Assembly: GCF_007290395.2 (NCBI RefSeq) | Contig: NZ_CP041656.2 | Location: 930,001-994,000 of the forward strand | DNA from: Bradyrhizobium cosmicum | GTDB taxonomy: Bacteria > Pseudomonadota > Alphaproteobacteria > Rhizobiales > Xanthobacteraceae | DNA length: 64,000 nucleotides | Direction: 5' to 3' | Part shown: positions 1 through 8,660 of the stretch, piece after piece | Layout of the letters: every line of letters starts with the position of its first letter | Position numbering within the stretch: position 1 is the stretch's first letter | Notes under the pieces: model-generated | The model's database searches: none | What the model was told of the DNA's origin: nothing | What the model saw: the letters and a program-made list of their open reading frames with translations, nothing else | Translations under genes and position numbers: made by a program

Positions 1-849
1 CTAGCTCAGCGCCACAAACTTGAACGCGTCCCCATCCCGCTTGATATGCCCCGCCGAAAAATGCCCGCCGATCACCAATGTCGGCGTATCGGCAAACCGA
101 CCGAACAGCTCACGGCGAGTCCTGGCCGATTGCGTCTGGTCGGAATCCGCCGTCGAGGACCAGCCGAGATGCTTCATCTGGCAGGGATGATGGGCGACGT
201 CGCCGGTCAGCAATCCCTGCTCTCCGTCCGACTGGATCAGGATGCTCATATGGCCGGGGCTATGGCCGGGGGTCGGGATCATGCTGATGTCGTCGGACAG
301 ACGGTGATCGCTCGGAATCAAATCGGCCCGGCCGGCATCCACGATCGGTTTCACGGAATCTGCAAACACCGCCTGCTTGTCCGGCTCGGTCGAATGGTCG
401 CGCCAATGCTCGTATTCGGTCCTGCCGAAGACATAGCGCGCCTTCGGAAAGGTCGGCACCCATTTGCCGTCCACGAGCTTCGTATTCCAGCCGACATGGT
501 CGACGTGAAGATGGGTGCACAGCACGGTGTCGATACTGTCGGGAGCAAAGCCCGCCGCAATCATGGTCTCCAGGAACGGGGTGGTGCGGCTATTCCAGGT
601 CGGGACGTTGCGGCCCTGCTTGTCGTTGCCGAGGCCGGTGTCGACCACGATGCGCTGGCTCGGCGTCTCCACCACCAGCGAATGGATCGACATCTTCAGG
701 CGGCCTTCTTCCGTCGCAAAGTGCGGAATCAGCCAGGGCAGCTTCTGGATTTCCTCGTTGCTCGCCAGCGGCAGGATAAAGCGGGTCGAGCCGACGGTCT
801 CCAGCTCCACAATCTTGGTGATTTTGACCTTGCCGACCTTCCACTGCAT
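1..849 (-). CDS. MBL-fold metallo-hydrolase (282 aa)
   Basis: Metallo-beta-lactamase-fold hydrolase, probably acting on a lactone or thioester-like substrate; the substrate is not readable from sequence. The metal-binding signature HLHVDH lies at residues 113-118. Further family ligand motifs follow: GHSPGH, a GDVAHHP segment and a late GGHFSAGH segment. I start at the ATG at 849 because GGGGA sits 8 nt upstream. The open frame continues upstream, but that extension overlaps the opposite-strand DUF3775 gene and looks non-coding. An ATG at 864 is the alternative. The stop codon occupies the first three bases of the window, so the gene is complete. It is divergent from the next gene. Confident about the fold, not the substrate. 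Confidence 0.85.
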   Translation of the reverse strand: MQWKVGKVKITKIVELETVGSTRFILPLASNEEIQKLPWLIPHFATEEGRLKMSIHSLVVETPSQRIVVDTGLGNDKQGRNVPTWNSRTTPFLETMIAAGFAPDSIDTVLCTHLHVDHVGWNTKLVDGKWVPTFPKARYVFGRTEYEHWRDHSTEPDKQAVFADSVKPIVDAGRADLIPSDHRLSDDISMIPTPGHSPGHMSILIQSDGEQGLLTGDVAHHPCQMKHLGWSSTADSDQTQSARTRRELFGRFADTPTLVIGGHFSAGHIKRDGDAFKFVALS

Positions 850-975
850 GCGGTGTGTCCCCATGTTCTCATTTTGACGCCGAAAGATGCGCACTTTCCG
901 TTGCGCAGCGCAATGGATCATCTGTCGTGATCCTGCGTTATCGAGGGAACCCATCGAGATCCAAAGGGGGAGCAG

Positions 976-1407
976 ATGCCAGAGCTTTCGATTTCCACCG
1001 AGAAGGTCGCCTTCATCATCGAAAAGGCGCGCGAATTCGACGTCAAGGAAGCCGCCTCCGATCCGGATTCGGGCTCCAATCCCGCGGACGATGGCGAGAC
1101 CGACGTGCTGGAGGACACCGCGTCCGATCCGGTCGCCGGTGAGCTTTCGGGCTTCATCCTGGCGATGAACGAGGACGAGCAACTCGACCTCGTGACGCTG
1201 ATGTGGCTCGGTCGCGGCGACGGCACGGTGGAGGAGTGGGACGATTTGCGCACCCGCGCCATCGAGGCGCGCGCCGAATACAAGAAGCCCAGGCATGAGG
1301 CGGTGCAGTACCTGCTGGGCGAGCCGATGCTCGGCGATCTCCTGGCCGACGGCATGGACGAGCTCGGCATCGACTGGACCGACGAGCGGACCACGCCGGT
1401 TGCGTAG
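976..1407 (+). CDS. DUF3775 domain protein (143 aa)
   Basis: Small acidic soluble protein matching the DUF3775 family of alphaproteobacteria, whose role is unknown. The recognisable part is the C-terminal half, with EDEQLDLVTLMWLGRG, a WDDLR segment and a terminal helix around YLLGEPMLGDLLADGMDELG. A low-complexity Asp/Pro/Ser stretch at residues 28-52 separates it from an N-terminal helix (STEKVAFIIEKAREFDVKE). GGGGAG just upstream supports the ATG. It ends 3 bp before the stop of the convergent quinone-reductase gene. There is no signal peptide or membrane segment. Confidence 0.8.
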   Translation: MPELSISTEKVAFIIEKAREFDVKEAASDPDSGSNPADDGETDVLEDTASDPVAGELSGFILAMNEDEQLDLVTLMWLGRGDGTVEEWDDLRTRAIEARAEYKKPRHEAVQYLLGEPMLGDLLADGMDELGIDWTDERTTPVA

Positions 1408-1410
1408 TCC

Positions 1411-2400
1411 TCACCGCGCGCAGTCAACGATCACGGTGCCGAGCTTGTCGCCTTTCTCGACGGCCAGGTGCGCCTGTGCCGTGTCCGACAGTGCGAACTG
1501 CGCCGCGACATTGTGAAGCCGCGGCCCCGCCGCCAGCCATTTCCAGATGTCGGCCTGCGCCGCGGCAAGCAGCGCGGGCGGTAATGCGAACAGCACCAGC
1601 GCGCGCAGTGTAATGCATTTCTCCATCAGCTCGCGCATCGGCACCGTTGGTGTGCGGTTGCCGTTGGTGGCGTAGACCGCGATGGTGGAATTCATCGCCA
1701 TCAGCTTCAATGTGGTTGCGATGTTGCCACCGAAATCGACGTCGACGACATGGTCGACGCCGCGTCCGCCGGTGAAGGCCATCGCCTTGGCGACGACGTC
1801 GTCATCCCTGTAGTTGACGACGAGATCGGCGCCCGCGCGGCGCGCCTGTTCGCCCTTCATCGCCGAGCTGACGGTCGCGATCACCTGTGCGCCGCCCCAT
1901 TTGGCGAACTGCACGGCGTAGTGGCCAACCGCGCCGGCACCGCCGGTGACGAGCACGGTCTTGCCGACGATCGGGCCGTCCGCAAACAGCGAGCACCACG
2001 CCGTCATGGCGGGAATGCCGAGCGTCGCGCCTTCCGCAAAGGAGAGATGGTCCGGCAGCGGCGTCACCAGATGCTCGGCGAGCGCAATGTATTCCGCCGC
2101 CGTGCCGAAGGCGCGGCCGTTGCGCTGGCCGTTGAACAGCCAGACGCGGTCGCCGATCTTGAAGCGCGTCACGCCGTCGCCGACCTGATCGACGAAACCC
2201 GCGCCGTCGCTGTTGGGGATGACGCGCTCGTAGTCCATCGCACGATAGCTGCCGCCGCGCCGGCCGACATCGGCCGGGTTGACGCCGGAGGCTTCCAGGC
2301 GAATGCGAACTTCGCCTGGGCCCGCGACCGGCGTCGCCATCTCACCATAGGTGAGAACGTCCGCCGCTGGTCCCGTCTCTTCGTACCAGACCGCCCTCAC
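1411..2400 (-). CDS. Zinc-free NADPH:quinone reductase / MDR-family oxidoreductase (329 aa)
   Basis: Medium-chain dehydrogenase/reductase of the quinone oxidoreductase type. An N-terminal GroES-like domain (start RAVWYEETGPAADVL) is followed by a Rossmann domain with VLVTGGAGAVGHYAVQFAKW. No structural or catalytic zinc cysteine set is visible, as expected for quinone reductases. The start is GTG at 2400, which overlaps the TGA of the upstream SDR gene as GTGA, so the two are very likely translationally coupled. Longer ATG starts would run into the SDR coding sequence. Together the pair suggests NAD(P)-dependent reduction of a small carbonyl or quinone; the substrate is unknown. Confidence 0.85.
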   Translation of the reverse strand: MRAVWYEETGPAADVLTYGEMATPVAGPGEVRIRLEASGVNPADVGRRGGSYRAMDYERVIPNSDGAGFVDQVGDGVTRFKIGDRVWLFNGQRNGRAFGTAAEYIALAEHLVTPLPDHLSFAEGATLGIPAMTAWCSLFADGPIVGKTVLVTGGAGAVGHYAVQFAKWGGAQVIATVSSAMKGEQARRAGADLVVNYRDDDVVAKAMAFTGGRGVDHVVDVDFGGNIATTLKLMAMNSTIAVYATNGNRTPTVPMRELMEKCITLRALVLFALPPALLAAAQADIWKWLAAGPRLHNVAAQFALSDTAQAHLAVEKGDKLGTVIVDCAR

Positions 2401-3179
2401 AGCGTGCCGGGGAAGGCGCCGCCGTCGAGCAGAATGTTCTGCCCGGTGATGAAGCCGGCCTTGGCGCCGCACAGGAACGCGCAGGCATAGCCGAACTCGT
2501 CGGGCTGGCCGAAGCGACCGGCCGGGTTGAGCTTGGCGCGCTCGGCCAGCACCTGCTCGGGCGTCGTGCCCCGCTTGTCGGCTTCGCCCTTCGCGGTGCT
2601 CGTCAGACGATCGGTCTCGAACGGGCCCGGCAGCAGGCCGTTGATGGTGACGTTGTTGATCACGGTCTTGCGTGACAGGCCCGCAATGAAGCCGGTGAGG
2701 CCGGCGCGCGCGCCGTTGGAGAGGCCGAGGATGTCGATCGGCGCCTTCACCGCAGCCGAAGTGATGTTGACGATGCGGCCGAACTTGCGCGCCATCATGC
2801 CGTCCACGGTCGACTTGATCAGCTCGATCGGCGTGAGCATGTTGGCGTCGATCGCCTTGATCCAGTCATCACGGGTCCAGTTGCGGAAATCGCCGGGCGG
2901 CGGGCCGCCGGCATTGTTGATGAGGATGTCCGGCTCGGGGCAGGCCTTCAGCACGGCCTCGCGCCCCGCGGGCGTCGTGATGTCGCCGACGATCTCGGTG
3001 ACCTTCACGCCCGGATAGAGCTTCCGGATCTCGTCGGCCGTCTTCTTCAAAGCTTCGGCGCCGCGTGCGGTCAGCGTGACGTCAACGCCGGCTTCGGCGA
3101 GCGAGAAGGCGCAGGCGCGGCCGAGGCCCTTGCTGGATGCGCAGACGATGGCGCGGCGACCCTTGATCCCAAGATCCAC
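2397..3179 (-). CDS. SDR-family oxidoreductase with atypical active site (260 aa)
   Basis: Short-chain dehydrogenase/reductase with the cofactor motif ASSKGLG near residue 14 and the NNAG motif. The usual YxxxK catalytic pair is not present: the aligned segment reads LGLSNGARAGL, giving Ser and Arg where Tyr and Lys are expected. A FabG-like SDR subgroup with this replacement is known, so the gene is probably intact rather than decayed, but its chemistry may differ from a normal alcohol dehydrogenase. It starts with GTG at 3179, with GGGAG 7 nt upstream. It is the first gene of a two-gene unit with the quinone reductase. Confidence 0.85.
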   Translation of the reverse strand: MDLGIKGRRAIVCASSKGLGRACAFSLAEAGVDVTLTARGAEALKKTADEIRKLYPGVKVTEIVGDITTPAGREAVLKACPEPDILINNAGGPPPGDFRNWTRDDWIKAIDANMLTPIELIKSTVDGMMARKFGRIVNITSAAVKAPIDILGLSNGARAGLTGFIAGLSRKTVINNVTINGLLPGPFETDRLTSTAKGEADKRGTTPEQVLAERAKLNPAGRFGQPDEFGYACAFLCGAKAGFITGQNILLDGGAFPGTL

Positions 3180-3306
3180 TGTTTCACTCCCGTAATGTCA
3201 GGCAGGTTTTAGAGCGCCGCACTCTAGCCAATCGTGGTGCCGCTGATAAGGGAGGGGCTCGCACCAAAATGCATGCGCGCCCGCGCGGCGATGCAAATGT
3301 GCCTGA

Positions 3307-3819
3307 TCAGATGCGCCGTTCCTGCTTGAGGCGGTCGATGGCGGCGGCGGCTTCCGGCGGCAGTGTCTTGAAGCCCATCTGTCCCATGGCCGAGAACAGC
3401 GGCCGCAGCTGCGAGCCGACGAGAAATGGCGGCTGGCGGTTGGCCGGCACGATCTGGTCGAACACCAGGACCAGCGTGGTGGCGACGAGGCCGACCCTGA
3501 TGGCGCCGAGCGCGGCGCCTCCGAGCCGGTCGCCGATGCCGGCCTCGCGCACCGTGTCGTCCAGCACGAAGCGGCCGATATACCCCAGCAACATGCCGAC
3601 GACCAGGAAGATGCCGAAGAACCAGATCCAGTTCTGCAGCAGCGGTGAATTCGGATCGCCGGCGATCTGCGGCACGATCATCGGCATCAGCGAAACCGCG
3701 ATGGGGGCGGCAAGCAGATAGGCGAGGATGGTCATGGCGCTGCGGAGCAGGCCGGTCCGGAAACCGAACCAGACCGCGATGGCGAGCGCCGCATAGACCG
3801 CGAGATCGAAGCTGTTCAT
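3307..3819 (-). CDS. CvpA-family membrane protein (170 aa)
   Basis: Integral membrane protein of the CvpA/colicin V production family. About four hydrophobic helices fill residues 5-125: an N-terminal VYAALAIAVWFGF segment, ILAYLLAAPIAVSLM, WIWFFGIFLVVGMLLGYIG and LGAIRVGLVATTLVLVF. A conserved glycine-rich GIGDRLGGAALG loop precedes the last helix, followed by a cytoplasmic tail. Family members are tied to envelope homeostasis, although the molecular activity is not settled. It is divergent from the SDR at 3960 and has no obvious operon partner. Confidence 0.85.
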   Translation of the reverse strand: MNSFDLAVYAALAIAVWFGFRTGLLRSAMTILAYLLAAPIAVSLMPMIVPQIAGDPNSPLLQNWIWFFGIFLVVGMLLGYIGRFVLDDTVREAGIGDRLGGAALGAIRVGLVATTLVLVFDQIVPANRQPPFLVGSQLRPLFSAMGQMGFKTLPPEAAAAIDRLKQERRI

Positions 3820-3959
3820 GAGCGAGAGCCTGCCATGGAACGAATGAACGCCGGACCGATCATTCCGGTTTCAGATCGCTAAAATCGTCTGTATTGATGG
3901 CTTCAAGCTCGAGGGACTGCGCCCAAGCAAGGCGTAAAGCAAGCGTCAAGGAAATCGTC

Positions 3960-4721
3960 ATGTCAGACCTATTCGACGTCAGTAAAGAAACCATCCTCGT
4001 CACCGGCGCAAGCCAGGGATTGGGGCGGCAATTTGCCCGGGTTCTGGCGGCCAACGGTGCAGCCGTCGTGCTTGCGGCGCGGCAAACCGACAAGTTGAAG
4101 AGTCTGGAACAGGAAATCCGCGGCAAGGGCGGCCGCGCCGCGGCAGTCGCGCTCGACGTCACCGACATCGCTTCGATCGCCAGGGCGGTCGACGCGGCCG
4201 AAGCCGCGCTCGGTCCGATCACCGTGCTGATCAACAATGCCGGCATCGCCATCGAGAAGCTCGCGACCGAGCAGACCGAATCCGACTGGGACGCGGTGAT
4301 CGGCGCCAATCTCAAGGGCGCCTATTTTCTGGCGACCGAGATTGCGCGGCGCATGATCGCGCGCAAGCAGGAGGGCAACATCGTCAACATCGCCTCCGTG
4401 CTCGGCACCGGCGTCCTGAAGGCGGTGTCGCCTTACGCGATCTCCAAGGCCGGCATCATCCAGGCGACCAAGGCAATGGCGCTGGAGCTCGCCGGGCAGA
4501 ACATCCGCATCAACGCGCTTGCGCCCGGCTATATCGACACGGAAATGAACCATGCGTTCTGGTCGACGCCGCCAGGCGAGCGATTGGCAAAGCGCATCCC
4601 GCAACGCCGCGTCGGCGCCGAGTCCGATCTCGACGGCGCCATCCTGCTGCTGGCCTCGAAGGCGTCGCGCTACATGACGGGGAGTGTGGTGACGGTGGAC
4701 GGCGGGTTCCTGCTGAATTGA
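3960..4721 (+). CDS. SDR-family oxidoreductase (253 aa)
   Basis: Classical short-chain dehydrogenase. The Rossmann glycine motif GASQGLG is at residues 16-22, NNAG follows, and the catalytic motif is intact as YAISK after an NIASV strand end. The C-terminal segment YMTGSVVTVDGGFLLN is the usual FabG-like ending. I start at ATG 3960, with AAGGAA about 7 nt upstream, instead of the upstream in-frame ATG at 3894. Likely acts on a hydroxyacyl or small alcohol substrate that cannot be named from sequence. It is convergent with the GMC oxidoreductase. Confidence 0.85.
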   Translation: MSDLFDVSKETILVTGASQGLGRQFARVLAANGAAVVLAARQTDKLKSLEQEIRGKGGRAAAVALDVTDIASIARAVDAAEAALGPITVLINNAGIAIEKLATEQTESDWDAVIGANLKGAYFLATEIARRMIARKQEGNIVNIASVLGTGVLKAVSPYAISKAGIIQATKAMALELAGQNIRINALAPGYIDTEMNHAFWSTPPGERLAKRIPQRRVGAESDLDGAILLLASKASRYMTGSVVTVDGGFLLN

Positions 4722-4730
4722 TTTGCTTCG

Positions 4731-4754
4731 CCTCTCCCCGCAAGCGGCGAGAGG
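4731..4754. terminator. Hairpin between convergent genes
   Basis: Imperfect inverted repeat CCTCTCCCCGC/GCGGCGAGAGG with a 2-nt loop, lying between the convergent SDR and GMC genes. It belongs to the common CTCTCCCCGC-type rhizobial intergenic palindromes. A terminator role is inferred from position; there is no strong T-tract. Confidence 0.45.
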
Positions 4755-4761
4755 AGCAGAG

Positions 4762-6354
4762 CTACCGCATCTCCGCCCTGATCATGTCCGCCGCCTTCTC
4801 CCCGATCATGATGGTCGGCGCGTTGGTGTTGCCGCCGATCAACGTCGGCATGATCGAGGCGTCGACGACGCGCAGGCCTTCGACGCCGTGCACCTTCAGC
4901 TTCGGGTCGACCACGGCCATCGCGTCCAGGCCCATCTTGCAGGTGCCGACGGGGTGATAGACGGTGTCGACGCGGTTGCGCAGCACGGCGCGGATGTCGT
5001 CGTCGGTGCGGACATCGGACGTGAACATGTCCTTCTTCTGTAACGCGCGCATCGCAGGCGTCTCCATCAGCCGCCGCGTGGTCTTGAAGCCTGCGACCAT
5101 CGTTTCCAGATCCTCTTCCTCGCCCAGAAAATTCGGATCGATCATCGGTGCAGCGAGCGGATCGGCGCTTTTCAGCCAGACGCTGCCGCGGCTCTTCGGC
5201 CTGAGCAGGCAGACATGGCACGAGAAGCCTGCTTCCTTGTGCTTCTTGCGGCCATGGTCATCGAGCATGGCGATGATGAAGTGCAGCTGGATATCGGGCA
5301 CGTCGAGATTGGGGCTGGTCTTCAGGAAGCCGCCGCACTCTGCGAAATTGGTGGTCATCAGGCCGCGCCGCTTGCTGCGATACTGCTGGATGGCGCGGAG
5401 CAGGGACGGCAATCGGCCGAGCGACGCGTGAACGAAGTGCGGATAGTCGGAGGCGTAGACGAACACGAAATCCGGATGGTCCTGCAGATTGCGGCCGACC
5501 CCCGGCAGATGATGCACGACGCCGATGCCGTGTGCGGCAAGCGCCTCGCCATCGCCGACGCCCGACAGCATCAGCAATTGCGGTGACTGGAAGGCGCCGG
5601 AGGCGAGGATCACCTCGCGGCGGGCGCGCAGCTGCTTGGTCTGCTTGCCCTGCAGATATTCGATGCCGACGGCGCGGCCGCCCTCAAACAGGATTTTCGT
5701 GGCATGCGCCCCCGTCTCGACCCGCAGATTCACGCGCTTGTCCATGTGGGGCTGCAGATAGGCGCGCGCCGCGCTCCAGCGCTCGCCATTGTGCTGGGTC
5801 ACCTGGTAGCTGCCGAGCCCATCGTGGTCCTCGCCATTGAAGTCCTCGCGGATGCGGAACTGCGCCTCGCGCGCGGCCTGATGGAAGACGTCATGGATCG
5901 GATTGTCCGAGCGCAGCCTGTTGACGTGCAGCGGGCCGCCCTTGCCATGATATTCGCCGTCGAAATCGCTGTTGTTCTCCGAGCGCTTGAAATAGGGCAG
6001 CACGTCGGCGTAGGACCAGCCGGCATTGCCGAGCGAGGCCCAGTGGTCGTAGTCCCATTTGTTGCCGCGAATGTAGACCATGGCGTTGATCGCCGAGGAA
6101 CCGCCGAGGCCCTTGCCGCGTGGTTGATAACCGATGCGGCCGTTCAATCCTTTCTGCGGCACGGTATCGAAGGCCCAGTTGGCCGCGCTGTATGGCAAGG
6201 CAAGCCCGAACGGCGTGGTGATCCGCCAATTGTCGTTCCGCCCGCCGGCATCGAGCAGCGCCACCGATGTAGCAGCATCCTCCGACAGCCTTCCTGCCAC
6301 CGCGCAGCCGCCCGAGCCCGCGCCCACGACAACGAAATCGAATGTGTCAGTCAC
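4762..6354 (-). CDS. GMC-family FAD-dependent oxidoreductase (choline/alcohol dehydrogenase-like, 530 aa)
   Basis: FAD-binding GMC oxidoreductase. The dinucleotide motif GAGSGG is at residues 11-16, and the family signature GKGLGGSSAINAMVYIRG follows. The C-terminal active-site region is TVYHPVGTCKMG with a VDASIMPTLIGGNTNAP ending. Members oxidise primary alcohols (choline, aliphatic or aromatic alcohols) to aldehydes and pass electrons to the respiratory chain. I chose the GTG at 6354 because AGGGGG lies 8 nt upstream; longer in-frame starts run into the intergenic palindromic repeat. It lies downstream of an aldehyde dehydrogenase on the same strand, which suggests sequential alcohol-to-acid oxidation. 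Similar to BetA in length, but the substrate is uncertain. Confidence 0.85.
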   Translation of the reverse strand: MTDTFDFVVVGAGSGGCAVAGRLSEDAATSVALLDAGGRNDNWRITTPFGLALPYSAANWAFDTVPQKGLNGRIGYQPRGKGLGGSSAINAMVYIRGNKWDYDHWASLGNAGWSYADVLPYFKRSENNSDFDGEYHGKGGPLHVNRLRSDNPIHDVFHQAAREAQFRIREDFNGEDHDGLGSYQVTQHNGERWSAARAYLQPHMDKRVNLRVETGAHATKILFEGGRAVGIEYLQGKQTKQLRARREVILASGAFQSPQLLMLSGVGDGEALAAHGIGVVHHLPGVGRNLQDHPDFVFVYASDYPHFVHASLGRLPSLLRAIQQYRSKRRGLMTTNFAECGGFLKTSPNLDVPDIQLHFIIAMLDDHGRKKHKEAGFSCHVCLLRPKSRGSVWLKSADPLAAPMIDPNFLGEEEDLETMVAGFKTTRRLMETPAMRALQKKDMFTSDVRTDDDIRAVLRNRVDTVYHPVGTCKMGLDAMAVVDPKLKVHGVEGLRVVDASIMPTLIGGNTNAPTIMIGEKAADMIRAEMR

Positions 6355-6390
6355 TGATGTTTCCCCCTGAGAGCTTTTTTGTTTGGTCGT

Positions 6391-6489
6391 CATTCCGGGG
6401 CGCGACGAAGTCGCGAGCCCGGAATCCATCTCACCACCATTGATGCGGGAAAATGGATTCCGGGCTCGCGCTGCGCGCGCCCCGGAATG
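6391..6489. repeat. Intergenic nested inverted repeat (99 bp)
   Basis: Two nested perfect inverted repeats: outer arms of 14 bp (CATTCCGGGGCGCG at 6391-6404, complement at 6476-6489) and inner arms of 15 bp (GAGCCCGGAATCCAT at 6415-6429, complement at 6453-6467). It fills the gap between the aldehyde dehydrogenase stop and the GMC start, and would form a long cruciform or RNA stem in the shared transcript. It has the look of a Bradyrhizobium dispersed intergenic palindrome. Confidence 0.8.
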
Positions 6490-6497
6490 ACGGATGC

Positions 6498-7985
6498 CTA
6501 CGACATGAACCGCATCAGCTTCTCCAGCCGCGCGATCTTGCCGCCATAGGGCGGATAGAGGTCGGCGAGGCGGTTGAACTTCGAGCGATAGAACACCGGC
6601 TTCAGCTTGCTGAAGGTGCGAAAACCCCATTCGCCGTGATAGGCGCCGGTGCCGGATGCGCCGACGCCGCCCATCGGCTGGTTGGCCTGTGCGAAGTGGA
6701 AAAGGCAGTCGTTGACGGTGACCCCGCCGGAGATGGTGCGCGCCAGCACCTCGTCGCGCGCGGCATTGTCCTTGCCGAACCAGTATAGCGCCAGCGGTCG
6801 GTCGCGGGCGTTGACGAAGGCGATCGCGTCGGCCGGCGAGCGCGTGCCGAGCACCGGCAGCACGGGGCCGAAGATTTCCTCCTGCATCACCGCCATGTCT
6901 GCGGTCGCACCGACGATCAGCGTCGGCGGGAATTTGCGGTGCGCCTTCCAGTTCGGATCGTCCGCCTTCGCCGGCTGCAGGATCTTGGCGCCGCGCTGTG
7001 CCGCGTCGGCGACGAGGGCTTCCAGCCGCGCGTAATGCCGGTCGGAAATGATCGAGGTGTAGTCCTTGTTGGCGGGATCGGTGCCGAACATGCGCCGCAT
7101 CTGCGCGCGTACTTTTTCAGCGAAGGCCTGCAACGCGCTCTCCGGCACCAGCACGTAATCAGGCGCGATGCAGGTCTGCCCGGCATTGAGCAGCTTTCCA
7201 TAGGCGATGCGCTCGGCCGCCTCCTCGAGATCGGCCGAAGCGTCGATGATCGCGGGCGACTTGCCGCCGAGCTCGAGCGTGACAGGCGTGAGATTGCGCC
7301 CGGCTGCTTCCGCGACCAGCCGCCCGACTCGCGTCGAGCCGGTGAAGACGAGATGATCGAACGGTAGCGAGGCAAAAGCCTTTGCAATCTCGTCCTCGAT
7401 GCCGGTGACGAGCAGCTCGGTCGCATCGAACCTCGCGGCGACGGTCTCCCTCAGCAGGCCGGCGAAGTGCGGCGCGAGCTCGCTCGGCTTGATGATGACG
7501 CGGTTGCCGGCAGCGAGCGCGCCGATCGCAGGCGCGAGCGTGAGCTGGAGCGGATAATTCCAGGGCGCGATGATGCCGACCACGCCGAGCGGCTGCGGGA
7601 TCAGCCGGTTGCGCGCCGGCAGGAATTGCAGCGTGGTGGCGATGCGCTGCGGCGCCATCCAGCTCTTCAGCTGCTTTTTCGCATGCCGGATCTCGGAGTA
7701 CAGCATCATCGTCTCGGCGATGGTGGTCTCGACCGCGGAGCGGTGGCCGAAATCGGCCGAGATCGCCTGCCGGAAACGCTCTTCGTTGTCGGCGACCACG
7801 GCGCGGAGCCGCGCCAGCCGGTCGAGCCGCGCGGCGAGGTCGGGCGCCGGCTCCGACTGCGACCGCGCGACCATGGCCTGGAAGCAGTCCTTCAGAGCTC
7901 CCAGCGGGACGCTCGTCGGGGATCCATCCAAGGCGCTGCTCCCGGACAAGGCGCTGCTCCCGGACAAGGCGTTGCTCCCTGACAT
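6498..7985 (-). CDS. Coniferyl-aldehyde-dehydrogenase-like aldehyde dehydrogenase (495 aa)
   Basis: NAD(P)-dependent aldehyde dehydrogenase of the class-3/coniferyl aldehyde type. PWNYP is at 141-145 with the conserved Asn143. The general base region is VTLELGGKSP (Glu238), and the catalytic Cys272 lies in NAGQTCIAPDYVLV. The C-terminus carries the hydrophobic tail typical of this subgroup. The start is ATG 7985. The first 18 residues are encoded by a three-copy 18-bp tandem repeat (SGSNAL, SGSSAL, SGSSAL), an unusual flexible N-terminal tail before the fold begins near residue 30. It is co-oriented with the downstream GMC dehydrogenase and plausibly oxidises that enzyme's aldehyde product. 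Confidence 0.85.
   Translation of the reverse strand: MSGSNALSGSSALSGSSALDGSPTSVPLGALKDCFQAMVARSQSEPAPDLAARLDRLARLRAVVADNEERFRQAISADFGHRSAVETTIAETMMLYSEIRHAKKQLKSWMAPQRIATTLQFLPARNRLIPQPLGVVGIIAPWNYPLQLTLAPAIGALAAGNRVIIKPSELAPHFAGLLRETVAARFDATELLVTGIEDEIAKAFASLPFDHLVFTGSTRVGRLVAEAAGRNLTPVTLELGGKSPAIIDASADLEEAAERIAYGKLLNAGQTCIAPDYVLVPESALQAFAEKVRAQMRRMFGTDPANKDYTSIISDRHYARLEALVADAAQRGAKILQPAKADDPNWKAHRKFPPTLIVGATADMAVMQEEIFGPVLPVLGTRSPADAIAFVNARDRPLALYWFGKDNAARDEVLARTISGGVTVNDCLFHFAQANQPMGGVGASGTGAYHGEWGFRTFSKLKPVFYRSKFNRLADLYPPYGGKIARLEKLMRFMS
7930..7983. repeat. Three 18-bp tandem repeats inside the aldehyde dehydrogenase N-terminus
   Basis: Units at 7930-7947, 7948-7965 and 7966-7983, each built on AAGGCGCTGCTCCCGGAC. 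The first two are identical and the third differs at two bases. The unit length keeps frame and encodes the SGS(S/N)AL hexapeptide. The last unit runs into the start codon, so copy-number change would alter only the N-terminal tail. Confidence 0.9.
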
Positions 7986-8277
7986 GACGTTTCCCTTCGC
8001 TTTTGTTGCCGCAAGCTGGCCCTTTGTGGAACTTCTGGCAAGAGCGGGCCAAACCGGCCGGAATTCGGCCCATCGCCCTGTCATAAAGTCGAAAAAAACG
8101 TCCGCGCAGCCCTTTCCAAAGCCAGTGCGGGTTGGTACATACCCCCCGCACCCAATGGGCTTTGCCCGGGGTTGCCTTCCAAGGAAGCCTTTGGGACGGA
8201 TCAAGCAAGCCACGCGAACAGCGTCGGCCCTTCATCCACCGTCCCCGGCATTTTCACGAAGGCGTGCAATGGTTTAA

Positions 8278-8354
<77 letters not shown>

Positions 8355-8380
8355 AGATTTGATAGTTATATCAGTGATAT

Positions 8381-8404
8381 AGCCCGCCTCTGGCGGGCTT
8401 TTTC
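8381..8404 (+). terminator. Intrinsic terminator of tRNA-fMet
   Basis: Perfect 8-bp stem AGCCCGCC/GGCGGGCT with a TCT loop, followed by a run of five T. It is placed just after the tRNA gene in the right orientation. Confidence 0.85.
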
Positions 8405-8660
8405 ATGTATTGCGGCCTGCTATCACCCATTCCAGTATATTAAATAATAATTACAATAGGTTACATATCTTCCTTCCTTCCAAGGGCTGCCATCCGTTCC
8501 GAATTTTTCGTAGGCACATGGTGGGCACATGAACAGATTTGCTAGCACCCTTCTTTTCATGCGCTGATCATCGCTTGGAAGTAGCGCCGGACCCGGCAGG
8601 CCGATCGTGGTTGTAATTCGTGGTTAGGTCACCACAATGCGTGCAACTGGGGGGATATGC
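8405..8660. other. AT-rich intergenic stretch between tRNA-fMet and the helicase gene
   Basis: No convincing gene is present. It contains a conspicuously AT-rich run (TATATTAAATAATAATTACAA region, about 8437-8457). There is also a close direct repeat GGCACATG at 8513-8520 and 8524-8531. The composition contrasts with the high-GC flanks. It must contain the helicase promoter, but I could not assign -35/-10 boxes. It is compatible with the edge of an integrated element; no integrase is visible. Confidence 0.5.

Noticed and set aside
850..1296. N-terminal extension of the MBL-fold hydrolase frame
   Set aside because: It overlaps the DUF3775 gene in antisense, and the extension is Arg/Gly-rich without domain similarity.
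8513..8531. Close direct repeat GGCACATG-GTG-GGCACATG after tRNA-fMet
   Set aside because: It could be an integrase arm site, but two 8-bp copies without an integrase gene are weak evidence.
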